64,000 nt of DNA from Hofstenia miamia (lineage: Eukaryota; Xenacoelomorpha; Acoela). Where the stretch lies: contig SCFE01000015.1 of NCBI GenBank assembly GCA_004352715.1, forward strand, positions 2,289,017-2,353,016, given 5' to 3'. This document shows, piece by piece, positions 47,917 through 63,200 of the stretch (position 1 is the first letter of the stretch; the number at the start of each line of letters is the position of its first letter). Under the pieces are notes generated by a model. It was not told the DNA's origin and ran no database searches. It saw nothing but the letters and a program-made list of their open reading frames with translations. Made by a program: the position numbers and the translations under genes.

Positions 47917-50900
47917 CTAAATTCGCAAAGTAATACTTATTTTACAGTTTATACACAAATTCAAGACAAATTGTAGATAAAAATAAAATGGAAATATAAT
48001 AAATTCGTCTAGGTCAGTGATGAAAAAAATCTCCCCAGCTTTATCTTCGTCCTACCCTACTTCTTACATGTGAAAACCATTCTCAAGAAATGTCAAATTT
48101 CCCTCCATTTGCTGATGACTTGAAAATCCTGAATTTATCAATTTTTGACCTCAACTCTTGAACAAATTTTGGCTAGGGGGAGGGGCAAGTAGTTTCATTT
48201 ATTACTCGGAACATTGACTAAATAAGAGCACCAAATTCTTGTTATGAAGGGTTGCTAAACTGGGTATTGATAAGATGTTCAATATGGGAAGCTTCAGGGT
48301 GTTGAAATTCATTCGTTAAAATGCACCTAATACTCGGTCAAAGCCAAGCACCAGCCGATATTAAAGTGAGATTTTACAAAGCAGTAAACCCATTTTCGAG
48401 TAATAGCCTGTCACTGCACACTACAAAATTAAAAAAAAACATTTGGAGGCAACTTTTGCATCAGTTATACACAACACATATTAGCATTTGATGGGTGATT
48501 TTAAAATCCGCCTCGTCTAAATTAGGTTCCTAAATGAGCATTATTCATTTCGACTGCTGAAATACCTAAAATGGCATCTTAAAAGCAGCATGAGGCTAAG
48601 GGCTTTGGAGTTCATAAACCCAAACAGCGTCAAGAGGTATAAGTACATTTCTGCTAGCAATCAAAATAACATTAGTCTTAAACTTAATCATATATAATAA
48701 AATATGCAGATCGGATTGACATTAAGAAAAAAACGACTTCAAGAACGCTGCACTCTAAGGACAATATGATAAAATTGTATTAAAATATTTGATAAAATCG
48801 AAATCCTAACTGTTGTTCACTACAATAAATCCAGTGGTATTTCATTCTACTTTTGAACAGAAACACGCAAATATTGATGTTTGTTTAGTGAATTTTGCAC
48901 TTTATATTTGCGCGTAATAAAGATTTTACATTCATTTCGCAATTTCATAAAGATGCACCGCATTACACGGTCAATCTGTCTCACACGCTTAGCGATAAAT
49001 GGTGCTACAAGTGGAAAAGTTTCAGAAACGGTATAGAAGTATGAATCAATTGTGTTAAATCCGTAGTCAATATCACAATTATTCGTAGTAACTCAGATTC
49101 GTAATCACCATTGTTCTATATTTGAGAATTTGTATTAATAAAATTACAATTTATTACGTCAGGAAAAGATATAAAGTAACTACACAAACAAACCCACTTT
49201 AAGGGTTCGACATACTTATCCCAATTAGTGACTGTCATCATAATATAGAGACTGGCGAAAATCATTGCAATGTGAAATAATGAATAGTTGTAGACGACCT
49301 CATCTTCTTCATCTTTAATAACATGATTCTCTTCATCTAAACATTGCCTTCGAGATAAATCGAAAAACAATGTGTAAAAATGATGAAGTTGGGATAAACA
49401 GGGTGTCCAAAAAGTAAGTTAACAGTTTTAACTCGTCATAACTTTTTTAATTTTAAAGCTATTTTGATGAAGAATATTCGAAATTAACGCACATATCCTA
49501 AAGTTTTTATACGCCATAATTAAAACGCGCCAAAATATTTGACGTTGTCGCTAAATGACGTCATTTCAAATCTTGTTTTTTCCAAGATGGCGCGTTTGAC
49601 GTTAGCCCAGCGTATTTTCATTGTAAAGAACTTTTACGAAGCTAAAAGCGCTACAGATGTTCAAAGAAAATTTAAATATTCATTTAATGATGATACTGTA
49701 AGTCGACTAAATATCTACAAGACTATCAGAAAATTTGAAGAAACGGGATCGATGAAAGACGCGCAAACGTTGGGACGGCCGAAGACCAGTAGAAGTGATG
49801 AAAATGTGAGCACGTTTCAAAAACTTATGCAAGACAGTCCTGAAAACTCAATTCGGCGTACATCCTCGGAGACAAGTATCCGTAAATCATCCGTCCATAA
49901 CATAATAAAAAAAGATTTAGAACTTATCCATATAAAATACAAATTATGCAGAGCTTAAATATAACGGATCAAGTGGAAAGGCTATCATTTTGTAACTGGG
50001 CATCAGACGTTATTGACACTTACGCAGCGAAGTCAAGAAGGTAAGTGTTGACACTTGTGCTAGAGTAATTAAAAATTTGAAGCAGCGAGTACGGGAAGGA
50101 AAACGTCGAAAGGGGCGGAATGTGGAAAATGTCAAATTAGTAAATTGACGTCACTGGACAAACTTGGTATTTTTTGTTCATTGTTTATTTTTTGTGCTTT
50201 ATTGGATTTGTATGAAATTTTATAAGAAAAAACTTAAGGATATATGCTATATCTGTGCGAAATTTTATACCGCTTTCACAACGTTATGCTGTATTAAAAT
50301 TTCATCAAAACTGTTAACTTACTTTTTGGACGCCATGTAGATACGGATAGTGGGAATCAAATACATACATGTTTGCGTTTCTAGAGTATAACCTTAAAGT
50401 GGTAGTCTGGTAAAAAAACATTTTACTTCTTTATCATCTTTAACATGTTTTTTTTTCATATCCCATGCCTTATTTTCCAAGAATAAGCCCCTCCACACCC
50501 TTAATTTGCAATCAAAATAAAAAGCCCATATCAATTTTTAGCACTTACTTGTCGGTTACCATGGCAACCAGAATATTTTTTGCCTGCTTTAAAACAACAC
50601 CATTTTTAAATAAATACTCAAATTTGCTTCATTTTTTCACAGTTTGTAGAAAAGACATGTAGCCATGCAATGAAGTAAACACATGTCCACATGCTATTCC
50701 ATCATTGATATATGTGGGCTATGCATACTAATTAGCATACCCAACTTAGAAAATCGGACATATTTTTGAAATATTTCTTCCTATATAAATTGATTCAATT
50801 TGTCTTTAGTTCATTGCATAGAGTTTACCAAAAGTTTTCATTTGACGCCTTATTTATAAGCATGGCATGTACAGAACCAATTTTATTAGTTTCTACCATA

Positions 50901-53900
50901 ACGGTACTTTGGATAATTATTCGCATATTAATTATTATAGATAATAAATAATTAAAAATTTTAAATCTTTCCCCATAATTACTCATAAGTTTAAGGGTCA
51001 ATTTCACAATCATAGCAGTTTCAATAGACTTGTTACCAGACTACGACCTTAGCATTATAACCTCAATAAAATTATGTCTCGCTCGCATGCAAAAGTAGTG
51101 ACAACTGCCATTATACAAATGCACGACGAAAAAAATTTCATTATTTTAGATCTTCTGAATGAATTACTTTTGCAAATTACCTGATTATTAAGGTATGGAA
51201 GATATTTATTTGAGTTTTTTAACCCTTGGCTGACCAAAGAGGATGCACGTGCACCCAATCAGCTCATGCAGTCGCAGATGATGATACGGAAATTGTATCA
51301 TACTAGTGAGCAGTGTGCTTAATCATTAAATACCATTAAAAGAATGCTTTCTGATAACCTCAGTCTATTTGTTCTGAAATTTTTTCATTCAGCTATGCCA
51401 TCATAAACCATTTTTCATGTTTTGCTATAGCTGATGTCATCCAAATGATTTTCCATTGATATGACATCTCTTCACCTGTTTTAACAGAGTCAAAACAACC
51501 ACTTGTTTCAGTTATCAAATTTAGGACAGAAATGACATGAGAATTATATGTGGATATATATAAATAACATGATTAACGAACAAAAATTTGTATCATAGTT
51601 AGCACATATCAACCAAAAAGACACCCTTCTATCTTAAGAATGTGATGTGGTGCAGCTACACCGCTTCTGCTAAATAGCGTAGTAGAAAATATTTTGGTAC
51701 TCTAAGGATTCAAAAATCAAAATTTCATTGAAAAATAATAAATCTTTTCAAGTAGTTCAAAAACTAGTACAAATTTCCAACATTGAATTCGAGCCCGTTC
51801 ACTAATAGATGTGCCAACATCCCACGCTTGGAGAAAACTGTTTAAAAATGTAGGAAAGCAATTTATCCTTTTAATTGGAAGTATGGACAGTTTAAGAATG
51901 GTCTCATGTACAAATTTCCAAGACTATCTTCGAGCACTTTTACCAATATCTCAGGATCTCAAAAATTCTTAACAAGTTTGGAGAAATTAGCATGAAATTT
52001 GGAAAAACCACTCCATCCTTTATAAAAGACATAGTCAGTTAAGGTTAAAAAGCAAAACTATTTATAGCTCCTTCATAAATACAGGAAATGAATAAACTAA
52101 AATCAATATTTTTTGAAGTATGGCCTAAAATTTCAATAGTTAATAAATTGCAGTTCCTTAGTGGAGACTCCGACTACGATGACGTACATTTTCAAACCAA
52201 TTACTAACAATCTGATCGTAAAGCTTAATATATACAAATTCACACAAAAAATTCGATGTATGGTTAAATCTAATTAAAATAAGTGTTTTTCATATAACAA
52301 AGTAGTAAAGGTTAGCTGAGCAAATTTAGTATGCTTGTGAAACACAACTTGGAATTCACAGATAGTAAGATATTTCTAAAACAAATTACCTTCTGTTGCA
52401 ATGTTGTCAGAATCTGGCTTGCTTGACCAACTAAATATTAAATTAACAATACATTTATAAAAAAATTCAATACTTTGTTACTATTAAAAAGCATAAATGG
52501 GGAAATTTTTTAAGCATTTGCATTTTTTACAACCTGTTTTTATCTCGAACGCCTAGACATAGTAATCCCCAACTAAATTAGAATTTTAATTCCTCTTAAG
52601 GAATCTTTAGTCAAAAAGTGGATCATTATTGATACTGAAAAAAACCCAGATGCTGAAAAATTTCGTAAGCACATCAAACCTCATAAGGATTGTGCATGCA
52701 AAATCCTAGTAAACAACTTTAATTATAATCATTGAGACTACACTAAGTATTCATTCGAATTACCTGAAAAGAAACACAGCAGCATTTGCAAGTAGAATAG
52801 AGACATTAATATTAACCCATTTCCAAGCGTCGTTACTTGTAACAGGATTGCATTTGCCAGGTTCACTTGATAAAGCCGACCAAACGAGGAATACAATAAA
52901 GGCAGTCGTTATAGATGCTTGCAGTAAACCAGATTTTGGATTCACTAAATTATTTTCGATAAAAACAATTATCCAATTATCATAATTTAAAGATATTTCT
53001 GAAATTGTCAATAAATCAAGTACATCTAACGTTTTCAAAAATTAAATATGGGTCTATAAAAGTCGATAAACTCAGAATGCAATAATATAGTGAAACAGAT
53101 TTAAACAACATTAGAAAATGATGTTGAAAAATGAGAAACACATGACATTGAAAAGAATAAAGCCTAATATTAAGCAATGCTCACATTCCGAAAAATAGAG
53201 GAATTTAACAGAGCATCATAAATGTGGTATTTGAAGTAAAATTGAACAAAACGCGATCAATAAATCAATTGCATTATATTGTCAGAGGCAGAAGTAATCA
53301 TAGGAGAATGCTTTAATAAAGGAATCGATTAAAACGCAATTTATATTCACATATTGGATAAGAATCCTTATCAATTGAAAGATAATTCAGTTTGAAACGA
53401 AAAGAAAATAAACTATCAAAAACATTACTAGAGTTTAAAAACATTCAGTTGTTTATGATTATTTCTAATTTCACTTCATGAACAAGTAAGTTGGTACACT
53501 CATTCTTTAAAAAGGTTATCTTGCTACTGGGATGGTAAAATTTGAATACAAAAACGTCAATTTAAACCAAAACAACATATTCAGCTGCAGAATTTGGATT
53601 CTGATTTTCAAAATAAAAAAAATTTTAAATTTTAGCAAAACATTTATTGGTTTAAAGAGTTATTACCTCGATAGACACGACTTTCAACAAAGGTTGATAT
53701 GATTTAATTTAACAAAACATTAATGAACTAAGTGATAAGAATTATTCCAAATGTTTGTTTCGAAAAAAATGCTTAAAAAGATTACATTCTTGAATTGTTG
53801 GAATTACTGAAAGTATGGAAAGTACGATGCAAGAAATCACGGCAATAACAATGAAAGTGATGTTCCATCCACAAAGACCATCATTATATGAGTAGTAAAC

Positions 53901-54243
53901 AAACAACAGCACAACTCCCACCAGCGCTGCTGCGAAGAACGTCACCATGACTGCTATAAGAGCATACAGCCAACAACGGTTTTCAGAATCTTCTAGTTCA
54001 CCAACCCTGAAAACTAATTTCTTGAAATTTATATTTACAATTTTATATTCCGTCATATATATCCACACATACTGGGGCTGGGAACATGGGCTTTTTCGTT
54101 TTGTACCAGCGCCAGTTTTGAGCAAAAACCCATATGCCCAGCGCCAAATATTTTTGATAGATCTGCTGATGAAGACTCCATATGAGATTATGTACAGAAA
54201 TTTGGGGGATGCAGTATATATTTTCTGAAAAATACTCAGCGAA

Positions 54244-54274
<31 letters not shown>

Positions 54275-57200
54275 GTATATACATAAAAATTTAATTAGTC
54301 TTAATATGACTACTAAACCAATTCAATTTGCTTCTCATAAAAAAGATGTATATTCCAAATTTTGCTATTAATGCAAAAAAATAACGAAAGCGATAAGATA
54401 TACAAAGGAATTGGTCGAGTAAAAAAAATTCAAGACGATGATTTTTCAAAACATTACTAGCATTTAAAGAGGAAGCAGCGTCTATTTCCTGTTGTTATCC
54501 CCAAATCGAATAAAGAAATTGCAATACTAACCAGATCTCATTCCATCGGTGGGCAAAATCAATGAAGTAAATGACTTGAACGATGATGAACCAGAAGCCA
54601 CCGATCGAACCCAAAACAAAAATTGCTAAATACATTTCATTCCATCATCGTCCTACTTAGATGAATTGAGTTAAGATGATACAACATATATTATCAATAC
54701 ACTATTACTACTTGTGTACCATTTATGTCAAAACCTAATTGAGAAGCTTTAAATAATTTCAAATTGAACACAGTAAAATAAATTAAATAATAATGTAAAA
54801 GTTTGAAAGCCAAACAAGATCTATGAACAAACCTTTGAGCTCCACATTATTTGCTAACAAGACCTGTTTAGTCAAACATATAAAAACTCTTTTAGAATTT
54901 TCAAGATAAAACCTGAAACAAAAGAAAATATTTTAGAAACTGAACAGTATAGAAAGAAAAGTTAATATACCTTCCTTTTAAAAATTTCTAAACAATATTT
55001 TAAACAACCTGTATACTTTATTATGAAACGAATTTCAGTTACATACATAATGTTGATCTGAATAATAAAGCTTTTGGTTTTAATTATGATTGAGAATATA
55101 CAAAAACAATCAACTATAAGAATGGTAAAAGAATATCCCATCAAATGTTAACAATGCAACTTGCATAATTGAAGAGATATTGTTAATATTGATGAATCAG
55201 CTCGTAATAGAAGAAGAATGAGAATCTCATAAATTCCTTTGCCTGAGGGATTGATGAAGTCACATTTGGAAAAACACTTCGTGTGTGGAGTTTTTATCTA
55301 ACACTTCACTTCATTTGAATGACGAGGGAATGTAATTATCCTTCATATGAAAAAAGTCAAAACCATGATGCCAATATTTACAAGAAAAAACTTAAAGCGA
55401 GAGAGCAAACACAAACCACAGCAAAAAGGAAACTAAGAAAAAAAGAACACTTAACCATAATAGAATAAAACTGCAAATTAGCCAAGAAGTTAAATTTTAC
55501 ACTTAGCGATTTAAACATCGTTATTGTTGGTGAGAGATGAAATTGAAATGAAAGAATATGTATACGTATTTAGCCAAAATATTTCGAAATTTGGCTTCGC
55601 ACTACACGATGTCAACGCTTACAGCTCTCATTACGCTGGGAAGCACTCTGTTTGTTATTAGTTATGAAGAACACTGCATGAGACAAACTTCCATTTATCA
55701 GTTTTGTTACTTTAATGAACCTGATGACACAGTCTATAATGTTCTTAACTGCTGCAATTTAGGCAAGGACATTGAAATTTGCGAAATGGATCACCCAGGA
55801 TCATTAAAGATATTTCGCTTCTACAATACCACAAACAATCAAAGGTTTGAATTTCAGAGGGTTTGCAATGAATTTATCAAGGACAAATATCTCATTTGGT
55901 TCATCATTGCATTAATGATACTGATTGTTATCATTGTTATAGTACATTTGAATGTGCATAAAAAAATATACACAAGAATACGGGATATAACCAACGATAG
56001 TAGCCGAAGTTCACCAGATTCAACAGAAACCGCAATCAAATCGAAGGAGCCTGATGAAATCACGAAAAAGAGACGATATGAGCCCATTGTCACACCAGAT
56101 TCACAAAGCATGTGAGCCATAACTCAAACAATAAATACTTTTGTATTTCACACTACACTTTAATAATTAAATATTTATAAAATTGTGAAAAAACACGAGA
56201 AAAGTAAGACAATTTCAGTGTGACCTCGTTTCAACTGCTCCATCTATTATCACTTAGTCAAGAAAAACGCTGCTTTTAGTAGCGATGTGATAGTAAGGCA
56301 TAAATATGTTTTAAAAATGCAAACGTTGAAACTAAGAACATTTTGTTTCCATACTTAGAAAATGTTTTGTGAGTTCAGACGTCAAACTACCAACCGAATA
56401 TTATTTGAAAATTGTATACTAGTGACCCCTAACAGGTCTTTGTGCGACGAAGATATTGTTGATTGATATAGTTAACAAAATAAGCACAACCTGAATTTCT
56501 AGACACAATTATTCATTATATTTGTTAATTATCTTTATTTGCATTACAAATTACAACATATTAGAGAAATGTATTTTGACATGTTCGTTTTTACGAACCA
56601 TTGGCGGAACATATTGCAAAAACGGTAAATGAAATTTTTTTTTAAATGTATGTTTAAATAAAATTCATGCAAACTTTCTTTATGATAGATAGAAAAACAT
56701 TAATTATGTAACTTTACATCACAATTAGATCAATAATAAATTATGTTCTTTTTGCACGAATTCCCTTAGTGCAGGAATGATTAATGCCATCTTAGCGAAC
56801 ATCGGAAATATTATCACCTTATGGTTCACATTTTATGCGTAGGATTTAAAATTGTAGAAAAACACGACAGAATGCGCTGGCTAGCAACAATAAATGGATT
56901 GAAAAATGGTATGATGGGTAATACCAGTTCTTGCCACGAATCACAGGATGATAGAACTTATATTAAATGTATGAGCAATAATGGTACTGGACTTCTAATA
57001 TAACAGTATATTTCATTGCAAACATATGCATTTACCAAGTTTCATGTGAAAAACCTCCAAAAATATTGAAAGATGCAATGAGAAGTATAGTTGAAATTAC
57101 AAGAGAATATCGCACATAAAATTGTCAAGCAATTTTATAGCGTAGAGATAATGGCTGAAGATTTTATTAAAGTACAGGGTGTTTTATGATAAGGTCATTT

Positions 57201-60200
57201 GACAAACGTAACAACAACTAAAATTCAATTTATAGAAATGTAGAAAGCACAAGACTATCGTTAAAAGTCAAAACAGTTAGTGGATATGACTAGAATTCCC
57301 TATCACTACAGTTTCTAGTACCTTGAGTAAATTATCTATAGCTGCTGCAGTAGTTTGTCGGGGAATGCTTGCTATCGCCTTTCTGATTCGAACAATCAGT
57401 TCTTCTTTTAACTTTGGTGGAATGCGTTGATATACTGATGCTTAAACCCGATACCATAACCAATAATCCCAAGGGCGAAGATCTGCGGAGCGTCGGAGCC
57501 AAACGTTGGGCGATGTATAGGTTATAGTGCGATTATTTCCAAAATGTTACAAAAACATCTATTCAACTTCAATAAAAATTTGTGCATCTAGATTATAAAA
57601 AAGTTTTCGAGCACTCCTTACACCAGGAAGAAGGTTATCATTGATCAATGTACAGATAACCGTTTCCTGAAAAAAGAAAGGTTGGATAACATGTTTGGAT
57701 ACATCCATTCAAATTGTTACTTTGTTTGAGCAAAGAGGCATTGAACGATGTACTCTCGATTATCTACTGATCTAATGACGTAACTATTGACGATAATTGC
57801 GTCATTCGATGTAAAAGTGACATTCATCTGACTACAGGATTTTCTCCAACATTTTAGTTATTCAGAACCCATCTTGCAAAGTGAAGAAGAGCATTAGCTG
57901 GCTTCAGTTCATGAAGTATGAGGAATCTATCAGGAAATAGATTGAGTTTGTTGCGCAAACTTTTATAAATATTGGTGTGTGAAACGTTTAATGATCTTGC
58001 ACAATGCTTTTGTTACAACTGTTGTGTGTTCAGAAGGACAGCCAGACATGGACTGGTCAGTAACACTGCTACTTTCAAACTTTTTACCAATAGTACGATA
58101 GCATGTGTGTTGAATGGATTTTTGACTAAATTTCGTCCTTTTTAAATTTTCGCAATGCTGCAACAATTGCACATTTTTTGGACCCGACCCAAATGATACG
58201 TTGACCCGACCCCACCCATCCTTCTAAATTCGACCCGATCTGTCCTAATTTGGAAAGGAATAGCATGTTTCAAAAAAATTTGACATGCCTAAGATCAATT
58301 CAAAGCTTACCAATTTTTATGTAACAATATGGTGCTGTCAAATGTTTTTGTTTTAAGCTAACTCTATCATGTCCCAACATACGACAGAAGCAGCAGAAAA
58401 CGTTGTCTCACAAACTACAGAACTTGGGTGTATGATGAATACTTTTCACACATGACTAGTAAGTGCTAGCCTACAGTGGGAAAATACAAGCATTGCTATG
58501 CATTAGCATTAGTAGTCATGTGACAAAACATCTACATACAGCACGCCGTACAACCGTTCAATGCGATGTTAAAACCTATAGATGTCATCAAAGTAATTAA
58601 TGCCTTATTATTGAATTACCCGACATGATCCAACTAAAAAAATCCTTTCCTCCGTTTCTACCTATGACTATCACAGCTGTTATTATAACATTTGACAATA
58701 AATATGTCGTCGATTGAAATCGAATTCATATCTAAAAAAAGAAAGTGACACGATAATGCTTGCGTATATATAATATTATATTTATATTGAAATAAAAATA
58801 TATACGCAATAAAAAGGTGTAATTGGCTGTAAGCAATTATTAAATTACGTTGTAAGCTACTTAAGAACACCCTGTACATATATACTCAGTGCAGATCATT
58901 TACCAATTTATTGATTTAAATTTGGGATAGAGAGACTTCGCTAAATGACAAATACTTAAAAAAAATTAAATCCAAGAGGTAGCAGCAAAAAAGTGATAAT
59001 TTTAAAAGAACATATTGAAATAATTAAAAAATTAACCTTTTGCAAACACATCATTTGAAGGAACAAAGAAAGCGCCAACTACCAAAGCTAATAGTAAAAG
59101 AAATTTCCAACCCCAATAGCTAAATAAAATACAATTAAATTAATCAAAACAAGAATAATACAAATTGATTTTATATCAGTTTAGACCAATTAATCCTTAA
59201 ATGGTGGATATCATCAATTGATGTTTGACTAGAGAACAGCGCGTATCATCCACTGATGATCAAATTGTTTACTTACGATATGGTTGAAATTAATTGATGT
59301 CTTCTTAATTATTGTTATTCTGATATACTGCAATTACATTTACCTGAAATATTATAAAAAAGACTTTCCGTATGGTAATTCCTCAAATCGTGTCATATCC
59401 AATGATGGAAGTTTTAAAATTTAAAAAAAATCATCATTGCAATTAATGAATTGTGTTAAATTTGTTTATCATGATAACCCTCCAGGCAATGTATTAATTT
59501 AAAAAAGTCAACAAGTAAATTAATTGGTTAATAGTCCAACAAACTTTCATTATGCTTAGTAAATCCTCCTTGTATTTTGGATTGATACTTTCACCATTTT
59601 CTGAACTATCACTTGAAATGTCCACAATACTTTTTATATTTCCCTGGCTTTCAGCTTTAGATGGGAAATCGTTTTCTGAGACGATTAGATCCTCATTTAA
59701 ACCAATATTTAAATGAGCACTTTGAGCAGCATTTCAAAGTAATTGTTCCTAGATGGCTTAAACACGTTTTATTAAATGTTGTTTTTTTTACCATAAGCAT
59801 AAAATGTTATGGAATGCTTGAAATTTTTTTTAGGGATTCGTCCATCCGTACTTCTATAGACAACCTTCTACCGAAAGCCAACAAAACTTGCGTGTTGTTT
59901 ACGTGTTTATAATAAATCAATGTTTGCTCTTATTTGTTTTTAGCAAAATACTATACCTTGAAATGGTTCTGCTTAAGAGCAAGAAAACCACTGTAAACGA
60001 TTAAAACATTTTTTGTAAGAAAAATATAGCAAATTGCCTACCACGCTAAGAACATGCAACAAACTTACTTTTCATTTACTGCAATGGAAAATAGCTGAAT
60101 TTCATTTAATAATTTATTGAGACTAAAATTGCAACATTGTGTTATGGCATATAGGTTGTGATATTTCTTACTTGATCCAACTGCATCAATAAAAACCAAT

Positions 60201-63200
60201 TAATAGCAAAGGTGAACATAATATAAGCGACTCGGTGGATGGACAAGATTAAATTTTAAATTCAGGCATATGTTACAGTTTTTTTGCTTACTTCACCTCT
60301 AATGACAAAACCCTTTACTCAGGTGATTGCTATTGTCCATCAATTATGCTTTACAGTGCATTTTCAAACATATTTGGACAAATTATGTATGAAATATTTG
60401 CATTATGATTGCACTCAGAATGAAAAGGTCTAAAGAACAATTTTACCAAGAGGACACTTGAATAAAACTAACAATTATTGATAACTGAAATGTTTGAATA
60501 TCAAAGACATAGGGAAAGCTTTAGGGTTTGAGATTGGCCTGTTATAGGTGCCAAGCTGCATGCCATTTACAATAAAAAAAAAGGATCGACATTTACCCAT
60601 TATGAATTTTTCCACGTATGCATTCGCTATTCTTCACTCCGACGGTGAATATAGCTAATATGGCAAAGTAGACAACTGTGGCCATGGACACACGGTAAAC
60701 GGCAAGTTTCCCCAAAAGGTCGCGGCAGTTTTTTCCCAAATCATTCTGTTCACATACATCGAAATACTTGGGCATCTAAACATTAGAATGCATTAGAATA
60801 CAGTAGTAATTACGAAGGACTAAAACACCTTTTAATTAAAGTTTTTACTTTTGCAACTACTTTAGAAACGCTCAATTTTTTAAATTGTCACCGAATTTTA
60901 GAAAAGTGAACATACATCTACAATTGCGTAAAAATGAAATCGATTTAGTGGGTTTTTTTGTTGTCTAGTCTATGCGTACATATTTCTACGCTAAAGCAGT
61001 GTCATATTGACACACACAGCTGTGTTGTTGGAAAACTAGAAAGTTCGTAGTATGTAAAAATACAGCTGGATTCTTCAATCAGTTACTCTTCTTTTAGAAT
61101 TACCAATTTACGTAAAAACCAATATTTTGAAATGAAACAACTTTTAACATTCGTAAAATTGCAAATTTCAAAAGTAATATTTCTCCAATTATATTTCAAT
61201 ATTTTTAGATGGAAAGTACAGAACATTAATTTTTCTGGAAATTACTTACAATGTGAACAAATTTTTTATACCAATAATATCATCTAGAGTGCAAAAGTAC
61301 GAATTATTTGTCCACTTTTTGTAAATTTCCTCAACTTCTTAACCCCAATCTCACTTTTGTTACGTTTTCGTTACAAACTAAAAGTTTGGAAAAAAACTGG
61401 GTCAAATTATTTTAAATTAGTCTAACATTTTCATAATGTATACACCACTATCACAAATGAGTAGTTTATATGATTATCACCAACACTTGGTTGCCCCCGC
61501 TTCAGCATACTATAAAATAATTAAAGTTACGATTCGTAACAAGTGTTTCGAGGTAAAAAAATTAATAACAAAAGTATTAAAATAACTACATTATATTAAA
61601 GCAGCATGTGCAGGGGCACAGAATTTTCTAGGGGAACTCAAAACACAAAAAGCACTTCTTTAACATTTAATCTTTTTTAAAAAAACAACCCCTCCCTTGA
61701 AAAGATTTGTTTATTGTACACAACTGAAACTGTATAATTCATTTACTACTTATATTACTCGTTTAAAATAATAAAAAATGGTGGCAATTTTTTCTATGTC
61801 CTTACATTCTCCCGGCCCCTAGATCTACACTAATGATTATGTGCAATAATAAGCAACAAACAACTCCTGCATGCAAAACATGTTGATTCCCAGAAAGATG
61901 GCTTGGAAAAATATATTTTTTTGCTAAAAATTTCTCGTCAGTTTGAAAATTTTTTCAATTGCTAAGAGACGGACAAAAAAGCAAAATAGTGCTACCAAAA
62001 ATTCAACCTCCCTGAAAGAGACACGAGCAATAAAAAATTTCAACATTTCCCCATAAATAGCTTCGAATAATTCAAACGTCTAGTTCCTCTCGGTTTTAAA
62101 TGATAAAAACAAAAAATAAAAGCAAACTTTGTATCACCGACAAAGACTGCTTCTAGCAGAATAAAGGATACCTAGTTGTTTGATTGAATAAAATTTAAAT
62201 CTAATCAAGAAAGAATCGTCAGCGAATTCAACGAGTTATTGAATAAAAAGTTGGCATTACTAAAACGATGATGTCGAATGGACAAGGGAATTCAATGTCG
62301 CATCAATAGGGAATATATCGAGAGAGAAATTAAAACAGTTGAGTGAGAAAGACAGGGGATGCGTGAAATACAATAACGATTACTCCAACAAATGGACCAC
62401 TGGGTCAGAAATTAAATTTAGCCAAGCGATAAGGGATCCACGTTCGTTTTATTCCTAAATCTTTCTTTGAAAAGGGTTGTTAAAAAAATTGCTTGAGTGG
62501 GGAGAATTGTTATTGAATTGTTTTTTACTGCATGTATACGAAAATTAGAATTGGACAATTCGTTATATTTAAATATTCGAAGAATTTTACGGGCATATGA
62601 TCAATTTGACGGAGGCAGTGATGAAAATTTACTGAATAAGAATTCCAGAAAAGTCATATATTAAAATAGTCCCAGCCCACTGTCTAGTGAGACTACGATT
62701 ACTCGCTTGACAATTTCAAATAATTTGGAGATATCATACTAATCGGTGTAGCTAGGAAGTCATTGTATGAAGTAAATTGGAGAAACAGTCGGGGAGCAAA
62801 TTCCAAACAAAACGTACACAATTTTTTCCAGCAAATTGCACACCAAGAAATGATAACAAAATATGACTTTTGTCATTGATGAAAAGTAGAACGTAAAAGT
62901 CAAAATTTATTTTTTCATCAAAAACTTTACAAAGTTTGTTTGGCATGAAAAACGGGAAATACTTAGTATGATTGTATGATCAAAAACACTAAAATAGTTA
63001 GGTCAACATTTAGCTTGAGGTCAAAATCGGTTATGAAATTAACACATTTCTACATGTTTTTGTGAAAATGCCTATCAACATTTGAATTCAAATCAAAGAA
63101 AAAGAGCAATTAGGTAAAATGAAAGACATGATTGCAATAGTTTGCGGAAACACTCCATGCAATCCAGCAATCATAGCTAAACATCAAATGGTCCAATATC

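Noticed and set aside
49100-49197. Read-through of SERINC exon 9 to a local stop as the true C-terminus
   Set aside because: The conserved C-terminal helix is found in phase at 47916-47784 using the GTGGGT donor.
53947-54228. Plus-strand 93-codon frame
   Set aside because: It overlaps SERINC exon 6 in antisense and runs into its intron; shadow of the real exon.
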